A stretch of DNA of 20,467 nt, from NCBI GenBank assembly GCA_900550345.1, contig URRX01000007.1, forward strand, positions 1 to 20,467, given 5' to 3'. The notes below the pieces were generated by a model. That model was not told where the DNA came from. It searched no databases and saw only the letters and a list, made by a program, of their open reading frames with translations. This document shows, piece after piece, positions 14,595 through 20,467 of the stretch. Source of the stretch: an uncultured Anaerococcus sp. (GTDB lineage: Bacteria; Bacillota; Clostridia; Tissierellales; Peptoniphilaceae). Made by a program: the position numbers and the translations under genes. The stretch's first letter is position 1. Every line of letters starts with the position of its first letter.

Positions 14595-14855
14595 TTAAGC
14601 ACGAACTGCAGTCTCGTTAATTTTAACTAGTCTCCATCTTTTTGTCTTAGATAATGGTCTAGTTTCCATTATTGTTACTGTATCGCCAACTCTCGCTTCA
14701 TTGTTCTCATCGTGAGCTTTATATTTCTTACTTACATTTAATCTTTTTTTGTATACAGGGTGTTGGATTTTTGTTTCTACTTTTACAGTAATTGTTTTAT
14801 CCATTTTATCTGATACAACTATTCCTTGAACGGATCTTCTACTATTTCTTTCCAT
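14595..14855 (-). CDS. rpsQ: Ribosomal protein S17
   Basis: Primary 16S-binding OB-fold protein, 86 residues. MERNSRRSVQGIVVSDKMDKTITV and PLSKTKRWRLVKI are diagnostic. A TTG codon at 14858 could extend the frame by one residue, but the ATG at 14855 lies nine bases after AGGAGG and is preferred. The ribosome binding site is inside the last codons of rpmC. Confidence 0.97.
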   Translation of the reverse strand: MERNSRRSVQGIVVSDKMDKTITVKVETKIQHPVYKKRLNVSKKYKAHDENNEARVGDTVTIMETRPLSKTKRWRLVKINETAVRA

Positions 14856-14859
14856 CAAG

Positions 14860-15066
14860 TTAAGCCTCCTTATTTATATTGAGCTTTCTCTCTGTTTGGA
14901 TTGTTTTTACTCTAGCTATATCTTGTTTAACATTTCCAATAGCAGCTGGGTTTTCAAGTTGACCTGTAGCCAATTGGAAACGAAGATTAAATAATTCAGA
15001 TTGTAAATCGAAAAGTTTTTTATTTAATTCGCTTTCACTTAATTTTCTGATTTCTACTGCTTTCAT
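14860..15066 (-). CDS. rpmC: Ribosomal protein L29
   Basis: Small coiled 50S protein at the tunnel exit, part of the docking site for signal recognition particle and trigger factor. MKAVEIRKLSESELNKKLFDLQSELFNLRFQLATGQLENP is typical, 68 residues. Its ATG overlaps the rplP stop by one base (TAATG), so its translation is probably coupled to L16. Confidence 0.97.
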   Translation of the reverse strand: MKAVEIRKLSESELNKKLFDLQSELFNLRFQLATGQLENPAAIGNVKQDIARVKTIQTERKLNINKEA

Positions 15067-15497
15067 TAAGCTTCCTCCACTTCTTTGACTTCAAGTCTTT
15101 TAACAAATTTTGTTTTGATTGGAAGTTTTTGTGCAGCAAGTCTCATAGCTTCTCTAGCTACTTCTTCACTAACACCACTCATTTCAAACAAAACTCTACC
15201 TGGTTTTACTACTGCTACCCAATATTCTGGAGCACCTTTACCAGATCCCATTCTTACTTCTGCTGGCTTCTTTGATACTGGTTTGTCTGGAAATACTTTA
15301 ATCCAAATATTTCCGCCTCTTTTTATATATCTTGTCATAGCACGTCTTGCAGCCTCGATTTGGTTAGCTGTTAACCATGTGCTACCTAGTGCTTGTAATC
15401 CGTATTCACCATAAGCAAGTGTATTACCTTTTTGGGCTTTACCTTTCATTCTTCCTCTATGTTGTCTACGATATTTTACTCTTTTAGGCATTAACAT
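15066..15497 (-). CDS. rplP: Ribosomal protein L16
   Basis: 50S protein near the A-site tRNA elbow, needed for peptidyl-transferase maturation. MLMPKRVKYRRQHRGRMKGKA, GLQALGSTWLTANQIEAARRAM and VRMGSGKGAPEYWVAVVKPG are diagnostic, 143 residues. The first ATG (15497) is ten bases after AGGAGG; a second at 15491 would be too distant. The stop overlaps rpmC (TAATG). Confidence 0.98.
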   Translation of the reverse strand: MLMPKRVKYRRQHRGRMKGKAQKGNTLAYGEYGLQALGSTWLTANQIEAARRAMTRYIKRGGNIWIKVFPDKPVSKKPAEVRMGSGKGAPEYWVAVVKPGRVLFEMSGVSEEVAREAMRLAAQKLPIKTKFVKRLEVKEVEEA

Positions 15498-15526
15498 AAT
15501 CTTGTTTCCTCCTTGAGATAATAATA

Positions 15527-16252
15527 TTATCTATCGTTGTTTCTTCTATTTGGACGTCTTTTCTTGTTTCTTCTGTTTTGTCTTGGTTGTTTAATGTCTG
15601 GAATTCTTTTTGCTTTTTCTCCAGGAAGAACTTCTCCTCTGTTTATCCAAACTTTACATCCGATTTTACCGTATTGGGTATCAGCTTCTGCAAAACCATA
15701 ATCAACATCTGCTCTTAGTGTTTGAAGTGGAACTTTACCTTCATTGTATCCTTCGCTTCTTGCCATATCAGCACCACCAAGTCTACCAGATACTTGAGTT
15801 TTGATTCCTACAGCTCCAGCTCTCATTGTTCTTTGAACTGCTTGTTTCATAGCACGTCTAAATGTGATACGATTTTCAAGTTGTGCTGCAATATTTTCAG
15901 CTACTAATTGAGCATCAACGTCTTGATTTTTGATTTCTTCAACGTTAATTATTACTCTTTTGCCAGGAGCAATTTTTTCAACTTTTTTCTTTAATTCTTC
16001 TACTCCTGCTCCGCCTTTACCGATTACCATTCCTGGTTTTCCAGTATAAACTGAAATTTTGATGTTATTTACTGCTCTTTCAATTTCTATATCAGAAATT
16101 CCTGCATCGTAAACTTCTTTTTTAACTAATTCTCTTATCTTATGATCTTCTACTAAAAGTTCAGAAAAGTCTTTTTTATTTGCATACCATTTAGAGTCCC
16201 ATTCTTTAATTACGCCAACTCTAAAGCCTTTAGGATTTACTTTTTGACCCAT
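15527..16252 (-). CDS. rpsC: Ribosomal protein S3
   Basis: MRNA-entry-channel protein of the 30S with a type II KH domain. The 241 residues begin MGQKVNPKGFRVGVIKEWDS. The KH loop VIGKGG is at 76-81, and the C-terminal domain includes ADMARSEGYNEGKVPLQTLRAD. It ends in an arginine/asparagine-rich tail. The start is two bases after the rplV stop. Confidence 0.98.
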   Translation of the reverse strand: MGQKVNPKGFRVGVIKEWDSKWYANKKDFSELLVEDHKIRELVKKEVYDAGISDIEIERAVNNIKISVYTGKPGMVIGKGGAGVEELKKKVEKIAPGKRVIINVEEIKNQDVDAQLVAENIAAQLENRITFRRAMKQAVQRTMRAGAVGIKTQVSGRLGGADMARSEGYNEGKVPLQTLRADVDYGFAEADTQYGKIGCKVWINRGEVLPGEKAKRIPDIKQPRQNRRNKKRRPNRRNNDR

Positions 16253-16254
16253 TA

Positions 16255-16602
16255 TTATGCCTCCTCTACTTCGTCTTCTGTAAGAACTACACCTATGTGA
16301 GATGATCTCTTAAGGATTGGATAAGCAGCACCCTTAGCCTTAGGTCTCCATCTTTTCATAGTTGGAGCGTCGTTTGCGAAGGCTTTTTTAACAATAAGAT
16401 TTTCTCTAGATAATCCATTATTGTTTTCTGCATTTGCTATTGCACTTTTAAGTACGTCTGAAAGTAGTCTAGCACCTTTTTTATTAGTAAATCTTAAAAT
16501 ATTAAGTGCTTCATCTACTTGTTTACCTCTAATTTCTCTACATATATAATTAACTTTAAGAGGAGATATTCTTACATATTTAGCTGTTGCTTTAACTTCC
16601 AT
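16255..16602 (-). CDS. rplV: Ribosomal protein L22
   Basis: 50S protein whose long hairpin lines the exit tunnel; macrolide resistance mutations occur in this loop in other species. The 115 residues include AKYVRISPLKVNYICREIRG, the NNGLSRENLIVKKAFA segment and the loop KRWRPKAKGAAYPILKRSSH. No deletion or insertion is evident in the loop. It is coupled closely to rpsC. Confidence 0.98.
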   Translation of the reverse strand: MEVKATAKYVRISPLKVNYICREIRGKQVDEALNILRFTNKKGARLLSDVLKSAIANAENNNGLSRENLIVKKAFANDAPTMKRWRPKAKGAAYPILKRSSHIGVVLTEDEVEEA

Positions 16603-16612
16603 TTATACTCTC

Positions 16613-16900
16613 CTATCTTAATTTTGATTTTAATTCAGTCGCTTTTTTAGCATGGCCTTTGAAAGTTCTTGTTGGAACGAACTCTCCAAGTTTATGTCCA
16701 ACCATATCTTCTGTTATATATATTGGAACATGTTTTCTACCATCGTGAACTGCTATAGTATGTTCTACAAATTCAGGAAATATTGTAGAACGTCTTGACC
16801 AAGTTTTAACTACCTTTTTGTCATTTTTTTCATTTAATGCTTCAATTTTTTTCATTAAATGTTCATCGACAAAAGGTCCTTTTTTTAGTGATCTAGCCAT
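16613..16900 (-). CDS. rpsS: Ribosomal protein S19
   Basis: 30S head protein that forms a complex with S13 and contacts tRNA. MARSLKKGPFVDEHLMKKIE, WSRRSTIFPEFVEHTIAVHDG and HKLGEFVPTRTFKGH are diagnostic; 95 residues. It starts nine bases after rplB; nothing is unusual. Confidence 0.98.
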   Translation of the reverse strand: MARSLKKGPFVDEHLMKKIEALNEKNDKKVVKTWSRRSTIFPEFVEHTIAVHDGRKHVPIYITEDMVGHKLGEFVPTRTFKGHAKKATELKSKLR

Positions 16901-16909
16901 TAAATCCCC

Positions 16910-17743
16910 CTATTTTTCGTTTCTTCTTCTTACAATATATTTAGAAGATTTATTTTTCTTCTTTCTTGTTTTAAGACCAAGTGCTGGTTTACCCCATGGT
17001 GTTGATGGTGCTGGTCTACCTACTGGTGTTCTTCCTTCACCACCACCGTGTGGATGGTCTACTGGGTTCATTGCTGATCCTCTTACATGTGGTCTTTGAC
17101 CCATATATCTAGTTTTACCAGCTTTACCAACTCTTACTAATTCGTGTTCAAAGTTTCCAACCATACCGATTGTAGCTTTACAATCATTGTGGATTAATCT
17201 TGTTTCACCACTTGGTAATTTTACTGTTGCAAATCTTCCTTCTTTAGCCATAAGTTGAGCAGAAACTCCTGCACTTCTTACAAGGATTGCTCCTCTTCCT
17301 GCTTTAAGTTCGATATTGTGAATTTGTGTACCAACTGGAATATCTTTTAATTCAAGTGCATTACCTGGTTTAATATCAGCTTCTTTTCCACTTTCAACTA
17401 CATCTCCAACTTTAAGATTTCTTGGAGCAAGTATATATCTTTTTTCTCCATCAGCATAAGCTAAAAGAGCAATATTTGCAGATCTGTTTGGATCATATTC
17501 AATAGCTTTTACTCTTGCTGGTATATTATCTTTGTTTCTTTTGAAATCAATGATTCTATATTTTCTTTTAGCTCCACCACCTCTATGGCGAACTGTTATT
17601 CTACCAGTATTGTTTCTTCCACCTGATTTTCTTAAATCAGTTAATAAAGATTTTTCTGGTGCTTTTTTTGTGATTTCACTATATGTCATAACAGACATAT
17701 TTCTGTGTCCGTTTGATGTTGGTTTTAATTTTCTTATAGGCAT
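16910..17743 (-). CDS. rplB: Ribosomal protein L2
   Basis: Highly conserved 50S protein close to the peptidyl-transferase centre. The 277 residues include RNNTGRITVRHRGGGAKR, the RNA-binding core and the diagnostic NPVDHPHGGGEGR (226-238), where His230 corresponds to His229 of E. coli. It ends in a basic tail. AGGAGG-like sequence precedes the ATG, 11 bases after rplW. Confidence 0.98.
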   Translation of the reverse strand: MPIRKLKPTSNGHRNMSVMTYSEITKKAPEKSLLTDLRKSGGRNNTGRITVRHRGGGAKRKYRIIDFKRNKDNIPARVKAIEYDPNRSANIALLAYADGEKRYILAPRNLKVGDVVESGKEADIKPGNALELKDIPVGTQIHNIELKAGRGAILVRSAGVSAQLMAKEGRFATVKLPSGETRLIHNDCKATIGMVGNFEHELVRVGKAGKTRYMGQRPHVRGSAMNPVDHPHGGGEGRTPVGRPAPSTPWGKPALGLKTRKKKNKSSKYIVRRRNEK

Positions 17744-17754
17744 TTAAATCCTCC

Positions 17755-18048
17755 CTACATTCCGTCGAAGTATTCAATTGCTTCAGAATCTTCAGTTAAT
17801 GTAACGTAAGCTTTTTTCCAATCAGCTTTTTTACCATAACCGTATCTAGTTCTAACTTTTTTACCAGTAAAGTTTAAAGTTCTAACTTTTTTTACCTTTA
17901 CTCCTTCAAAGATAGTTTCGATTGCATGTTTGATTTCTGCTTTGTTAGCATTTTTGTCTACTTCAAAAGTGTATTTATTATCTTCAATTAATTCCATACT
18001 TTTTTCAGTAATTATTGGTCTTTTTACTATTTCGTAAGGTGATTTCAT
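17755..18048 (-). CDS. rplW: Ribosomal protein L23
   Basis: Tunnel-exit protein that docks trigger factor and the signal recognition particle. MKSPYEIVKRPIITEKSMEL, FEVDKNANKAEIKHAIETIF and the RTRYGYGKKADWKKAYVTL loop are typical; 97 residues. The ATG overlaps the rplD stop by one base (TAATG), indicating translational coupling to L4. Confidence 0.98.
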   Translation of the reverse strand: MKSPYEIVKRPIITEKSMELIEDNKYTFEVDKNANKAEIKHAIETIFEGVKVKKVRTLNFTGKKVRTRYGYGKKADWKKAYVTLTEDSEAIEYFDGM

Positions 18049-18671
18049 TATATAAATACCTCCTCAAGTTTTGCAATTGCATCTTTTGTTATAACAAGCT
18101 TATCATGTCTTAAAAGATCATATACATTGATTAAGTTAGCTTTTTCTACATTGCAGCCTTCAATGTTTCTAAATGATCTATAAACTTTATCATCATTTTC
18201 AGCAATTACTACATATGCTTTATTGTCTGCATTAATATTATTTAAGATTTCATTTGCTTCTTTAGTTTTGTATGAATCAAGTTTTAATTCATCAAGAACA
18301 ACTAATTCATTGTCAATAACTTTTGAAGTTAAAACTGAGTAAAGAGCTTTTCTTCTCATTTTTTTAGGAATCTTATAGCTATAGTCTCTTGGCTTTGGTG
18401 CAAATACGATTCCACCACCTGTATAGTGAGGTGCTCTTATAGATCCTTGTCTAGCTCTACCAGTTCCTTTTTGTCTAAATGGCTTTCTTCCACCACCTCT
18501 TACTTCTGCACGAGTCTTAGCGGATTGTGTGCCTTGTCTTTTATTAGCTAGTTGGCTTTTTACTGCATCATAAACAGCTGTTTCAGCAATATCTGCTGCA
18601 AAAAGAGTTTCGTTTAACTCGATTTCACCAACATTTTCTCCCTTAATATTTAAAACTTCTACTTTAGGCAT
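18048..18671 (-). CDS. rplD: Ribosomal protein L4
   Basis: 50S protein with a tunnel-lining extended loop; in E. coli it also represses the S10 operon. The 207 residues begin MPKVEVLNIKGENVGEIELN, with the loop at about 45-85 (KTRAEVRGGGRKPFRQKGTGRARQG split by family-conserved glycine and arginine). The structured leader before rpsJ is a plausible place for L4 control, though this is not shown by sequence alone. Confidence 0.98.
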   Translation of the reverse strand: MPKVEVLNIKGENVGEIELNETLFAADIAETAVYDAVKSQLANKRQGTQSAKTRAEVRGGGRKPFRQKGTGRARQGSIRAPHYTGGGIVFAPKPRDYSYKIPKKMRRKALYSVLTSKVIDNELVVLDELKLDSYKTKEANEILNNINADNKAYVVIAENDDKVYRSFRNIEGCNVEKANLINVYDLLRHDKLVITKDAIAKLEEVFI

Positions 18672-18684
18672 TTATTCCTCCTTA

Positions 18685-19314
18685 TTATAGGCTCTTTGTC
18701 GCTTGTTTTACTTGAACAAGTCCACCTTTTGGTCCTGGAACTGCGCCTTTAACTAGGATGTAGCTGTCTTCTGTATTAACTTTAACAACTTTTAGGTTTT
18801 GAACTGTTACACGTTCATTACCCATTTTTCCAGAGCCTTTTCTACCTTTGAACACTCTAGCTGGATCAGAACCTGCTGCTCTTGCACCTGCTACTCTGTG
18901 TGATTTAGAACCGTGGCTTGCTGGTCCTCTTCCATAGTTCCATCTTTTGATAGCACCTTGTGTTCCCTTACCTTTTGAAGTAGCAACTATATCTACTAAT
19001 TCGCCTTCTTCAAATTGATCAACACTAAGTGTATCTCCAGGATTTAATTCAGATTTTTCTGAAAGTCTAACTTCTTTTAAATATCTTTTGTAAGATGCGT
19101 TAGCCTTATCAAAGTGTCCTTTAATAGGTTTTTTAACATTCTTTTCTTTTTTGTCATGATATCCAACTTGGATTGAATTGTAACCGTCAACTTCTTCTGA
19201 TTTAACTTGAACTATTACATTTTCATCAGCTTTAAGTACAGTTACTGGTGTAACAACACCATCTTCATCAATGACTTGAGTCATGCCTACTTTTGTTGTA
19301 AATATACTCTTCAT
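18685..19314 (-). CDS. rplC: Ribosomal protein L3
   Basis: Early-assembly 50S protein reaching toward the peptidyl-transferase centre. MKSIFTTKVGMTQVIDEDG, SKGKGTQGAIKRWNYGRGPASHGS and GRKGSGKMGNERVTVQNL are diagnostic, 209 residues. A strong AAGGAGGT precedes the ATG. The 65-nt gap from rpsJ is longer than most in the operon and holds a 15-codon frame ending just before this ribosome binding site. Confidence 0.98.
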   Translation of the reverse strand: MKSIFTTKVGMTQVIDEDGVVTPVTVLKADENVIVQVKSEEVDGYNSIQVGYHDKKEKNVKKPIKGHFDKANASYKRYLKEVRLSEKSELNPGDTLSVDQFEEGELVDIVATSKGKGTQGAIKRWNYGRGPASHGSKSHRVAGARAAGSDPARVFKGRKGSGKMGNERVTVQNLKVVKVNTEDSYILVKGAVPGPKGGLVQVKQATKSL

Positions 19315-19379
19315 TTGAGTACCTCCTTAATTACAGCGGATTGATCCAAAATTATTCGGAAAATCTTCAATCATTCTAA

Positions 19380-19688
19380 TTACAGTTTTATTTCTATATC
19401 AACACCAGCCGGTAAGTTTAGTTTCTTTAATGAATCTAAAGTTTTTGCATTTGGTCCAATGATGTCGATTAATCTTTTGTGAGTTCTTTGTTCAAACTGT
19501 TCTCTTGAGTCTTTGTATTTGTGAACCGCACGAAGTATTGTTATAACTTCTTTTTCTGTTGGTAATGGAATTGGTCCACTTACTTTTGCTCCTGATCTTT
19601 TTACCGCTTCAACAATTTTTTCTGCAGAGCTATCAATTATTTCATGATCATATGCTCTTAGTCTAATTCTTATCTTTTGATTAGCCAT
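19380..19688 (-). CDS. rpsJ: Ribosomal protein S10
   Basis: 30S head protein, also NusE, which links ribosomes or antitermination complexes to RNA polymerase through NusB and NusG. The 102 residues MANQKIRIRLRAYDHEIIDSSAEKIV, GPIPLPTEKEVITILRAVHKYKDSREQFE and IDIIGPNAKTLDSLKKLNLPAGVDIEIKL are the family sequence throughout. AAAGGAGG precedes the ATG. It is the first gene of the superoperon, behind a promoter and a leader of about 140 nt. Confidence 0.98.
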   Translation of the reverse strand: MANQKIRIRLRAYDHEIIDSSAEKIVEAVKRSGAKVSGPIPLPTEKEVITILRAVHKYKDSREQFEQRTHKRLIDIIGPNAKTLDSLKKLNLPAGVDIEIKL

Positions 19689-19828
19689 TTTTCCTCCTTT
19701 TGATGTGCCACCCTACCGGGCGTTTAATTATATTTGGAAAGCACTAGAGATTGTTCTCTAGCTTGCTTGGTGGAAATTACCTTCCACATCTGGCTTAAGT
19801 GTGAAAGCAACCTCCCACTTCATAGCAC
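19689..19828 (-). promoter_or_regulatory. Structured S10-operon leader RNA
   Basis: The untranslated leader between the promoter and rpsJ holds several stems (minus strand): TTAAGTG (19826-19832) with CACTTAA (19795-19801), 7 bp; GTGGAA (19782-19787) with TTCCAC (19770-19775); and a 12-bp hairpin, AAGCA (19764-19768), bulged AG, CTAGAGA (19755-19761), ACAA loop, then TCTCTAG and TGCTT (19739-19750). The compound shape and position fit ribosomal-protein leaders of Firmicutes S10 operons, where L4 is the expected ligand by analogy. The GGTAGGGTGGCAC run near the rpsJ ribosome binding site could pair upstream and affect its access. Confidence 0.7.
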
Positions 19829-19834
19829 TTAAAT

Positions 19835-19863
19835 ATAATACAACAATTAATAAGAAAAATCAA
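19835..19863 (-). promoter_or_regulatory. SigA-type promoter of the ribosomal superoperon
   Basis: Read on the minus strand: -35 TTGATT (19858-19863), 17-bp spacer and -10 TATTAT (19835-19840). Transcription would begin near 19828. The flanking upstream DNA is very rich in A and T (about 19,865-19,990), which could act as an UP element for the alpha subunit. Confidence 0.85.
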
Positions 19864-20011
19864 GTTATTTTCATATTTTTTTATATGTTTTTTTATTTTC
19901 CTTTTTATCATTGTATTAATCTTTTCTATTATATATATCAGCTCTTAAAATTGCAAATTTTTTTTATTCTTTTAATGTTTATTTTTTGATTAAAATTTAG
20001 TCAATAAAAAA
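19864..20011. other. AT-rich spacer upstream of the S10 promoter
   Basis: This non-coding DNA lies between the surface-protein terminator and the S10 promoter and is dominated by A/T tracts. No RNA gene or supported ORF is seen; the 62-codon plus-strand frame here has low-complexity Phe/Ile content and no ribosome binding site. Confidence 0.6.
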
Positions 20012-20030
20012 AGAGTCGTATTACGGCTCT
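20004..20030. terminator. Terminator of the surface-protein gene
   Basis: AGAGTCGT (20012-20019) and ACGGCTCT (20023-20030) form a stem with one non-Watson-Crick position and a three-base loop. On the minus strand it is followed by a T7 run (below 20012), right after the sorting-signal gene stop at 20038. Confidence 0.75.
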
Positions 20031-20037
20031 CATTTTA

Positions 20038-20467
20038 TTATTTTTCTTTCTTCTTTATTAATGCTGTTGCAAATGTGCTCATTAAACCAATTAACATTGG
20101 TGCTAATGATGATTCAACACCTGTATTTGGATTTTCATTTGAAACTTTATTAACTTTTTTAGCCAATCTTTCTTGACTTGCTTTTTCCCAAACTGCTTCT
20201 AGCTTAGTTTTTCCATCTAGTTTTATTTTATCTCCTGGATAATAAATTTTATTTCCATATCTCCAATATAAGAAATTATATCCTTTTTTTCTAGGTGTTT
20301 TTAGTGTTATATAATTAGATTCTTTTTCTTTAAATTTATCTAATTTTTCTTTAGCATCTTTATAATTTTCTAAAGCTATAGCATATTTTGCTTTTGCATC
20401 TTCAAGTTGTTTAGATATTGAATTAGATCTTTCTTTTGCATCTTCTAAATCTTTTTCAATATTTTCT
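20038..20467 (-). CDS. Cell-wall-anchored surface protein, C-terminal part (N-terminus outside the window)
   Basis: I translated the final 143 codons by hand; the frame is open to the window edge. It begins with a charged heptad-like coiled coil (ENIEKDLEDAKERSNS onward, ending at KEKES). Next is a Listeria-Bacteroides (InlB B-type) repeat of about 45 residues (YITLKTPRKKGYNFLYWRYG to KLEAVWEKA). It ends with a sorting signal: NPNTG, a hydrophobic segment and the tail KKKEK. Sortases cut such motifs and link the protein to peptidoglycan. The exact sortase class is not inferable. It is probably an adhesin or other host-contact protein, and it is transcribed toward the S10 promoter but terminated before it. 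Confidence 0.85.
   Translation of the reverse strand, partial: ENIEKDLEDAKERSNSISKQLEDAKAKYAIALENYKDAKEKLDKFKEKESNYITLKTPRKKGYNFLYWRYGNKIYYPGDKIKLDGKTKLEAVWEKASQERLAKKVNKVSNENPNTGVESSLAPMLIGLMSTFATALIKKKEK

Noticed and set aside
19702..19714. T-box-like AGGGTGGCACATC in the S10 leader (minus strand)
   Set aside because: It lacks Stem I, a specifier loop, and any following terminator; it lies just before the rpsJ ribosome binding site, so the resemblance is probably chance or part of a different leader fold.
19801..19989. 62-codon plus-strand frame upstream of the S10 promoter
   Set aside because: It overlaps the leader and promoter on the other strand, is Phe/Ile/Tyr-rich low complexity and has no ribosome binding site.
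1..20467. CRISPR arrays, insertion sequences, tRNA or rRNA genes, phage genes
   Set aside because: I saw no regularly spaced repeats, transposase or integrase motifs, or cloverleaf sequences in any gap; nearly all bases are in housekeeping genes.

Overview
The window is a chromosomal segment of a low-GC Gram-positive anaerobe. The AT-rich codon use, strong AGGAGG ribosome binding sites, SigA-type promoters, a T-box riboswitch and a cell-wall protein with an NPNTG sorting signal all point to Firmicutes. The style resembles Tissierellia/Peptoniphilaceae (Anaerococcus, Peptoniphilus or Finegoldia relatives), but that placement is inference; no 16S or taxon marker is in view. All convincing protein genes are on the minus strand, so gene order below is given in transcription direction, from high to low coordinates.

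Right edge (19,840-20,467): the 3' end of a surface-protein gene encoding a coiled coil, an InlB-type repeat and a sorting signal, followed by a terminator. Core (5,370-19,863): an almost canonical S10-spc-alpha ribosomal superoperon. It has a clear promoter and a structured leader RNA, then rpsJ, rplC, rplD, rplW, rplB, rpsS, rplV, rpsC, rplP, rpmC, rpsQ, rplN, rplX, rplE, rpsN, rpsH, rplF, rplR, rpsE, rpmD, rplO, secY, adk, infA, rpmJ, rpsM, rpsK, rpsD, rpoA and rplQ, and ends at a terminator. The usual map gene between adk and infA is missing; a 166-nt non-coding gap lies there. No str-operon genes sit upstream of rpsJ, and no ecf/truA/rplM genes follow rplQ.

Downstream (1,468-5,280) is a compact, functionally mixed operon: a PAS-SpoIIE/PP2C phosphatase, deoC, an intracellular GH13 alpha-amylase and an RNase H with a viroplasmin-type N-terminal domain. 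A TTAACAT/ATGTTAA inverted repeat lies just before its first gene. After the RNase H gene comes a 40-codon stretch encoding an orphan cell-wall sorting signal, then a bidirectional terminator.

Left edge: an intact-looking T-box riboswitch on the plus strand (961-1,218), with promoter, glutamine-type CAG specifier, antiterminator and terminator, but no gene behind it. It diverges from a membrane-anchored alpha/beta hydrolase gene that runs off the window. The orphan T-box and the sorting-signal remnant are the most unusual items. The core block is ordinary translation and secretion machinery.
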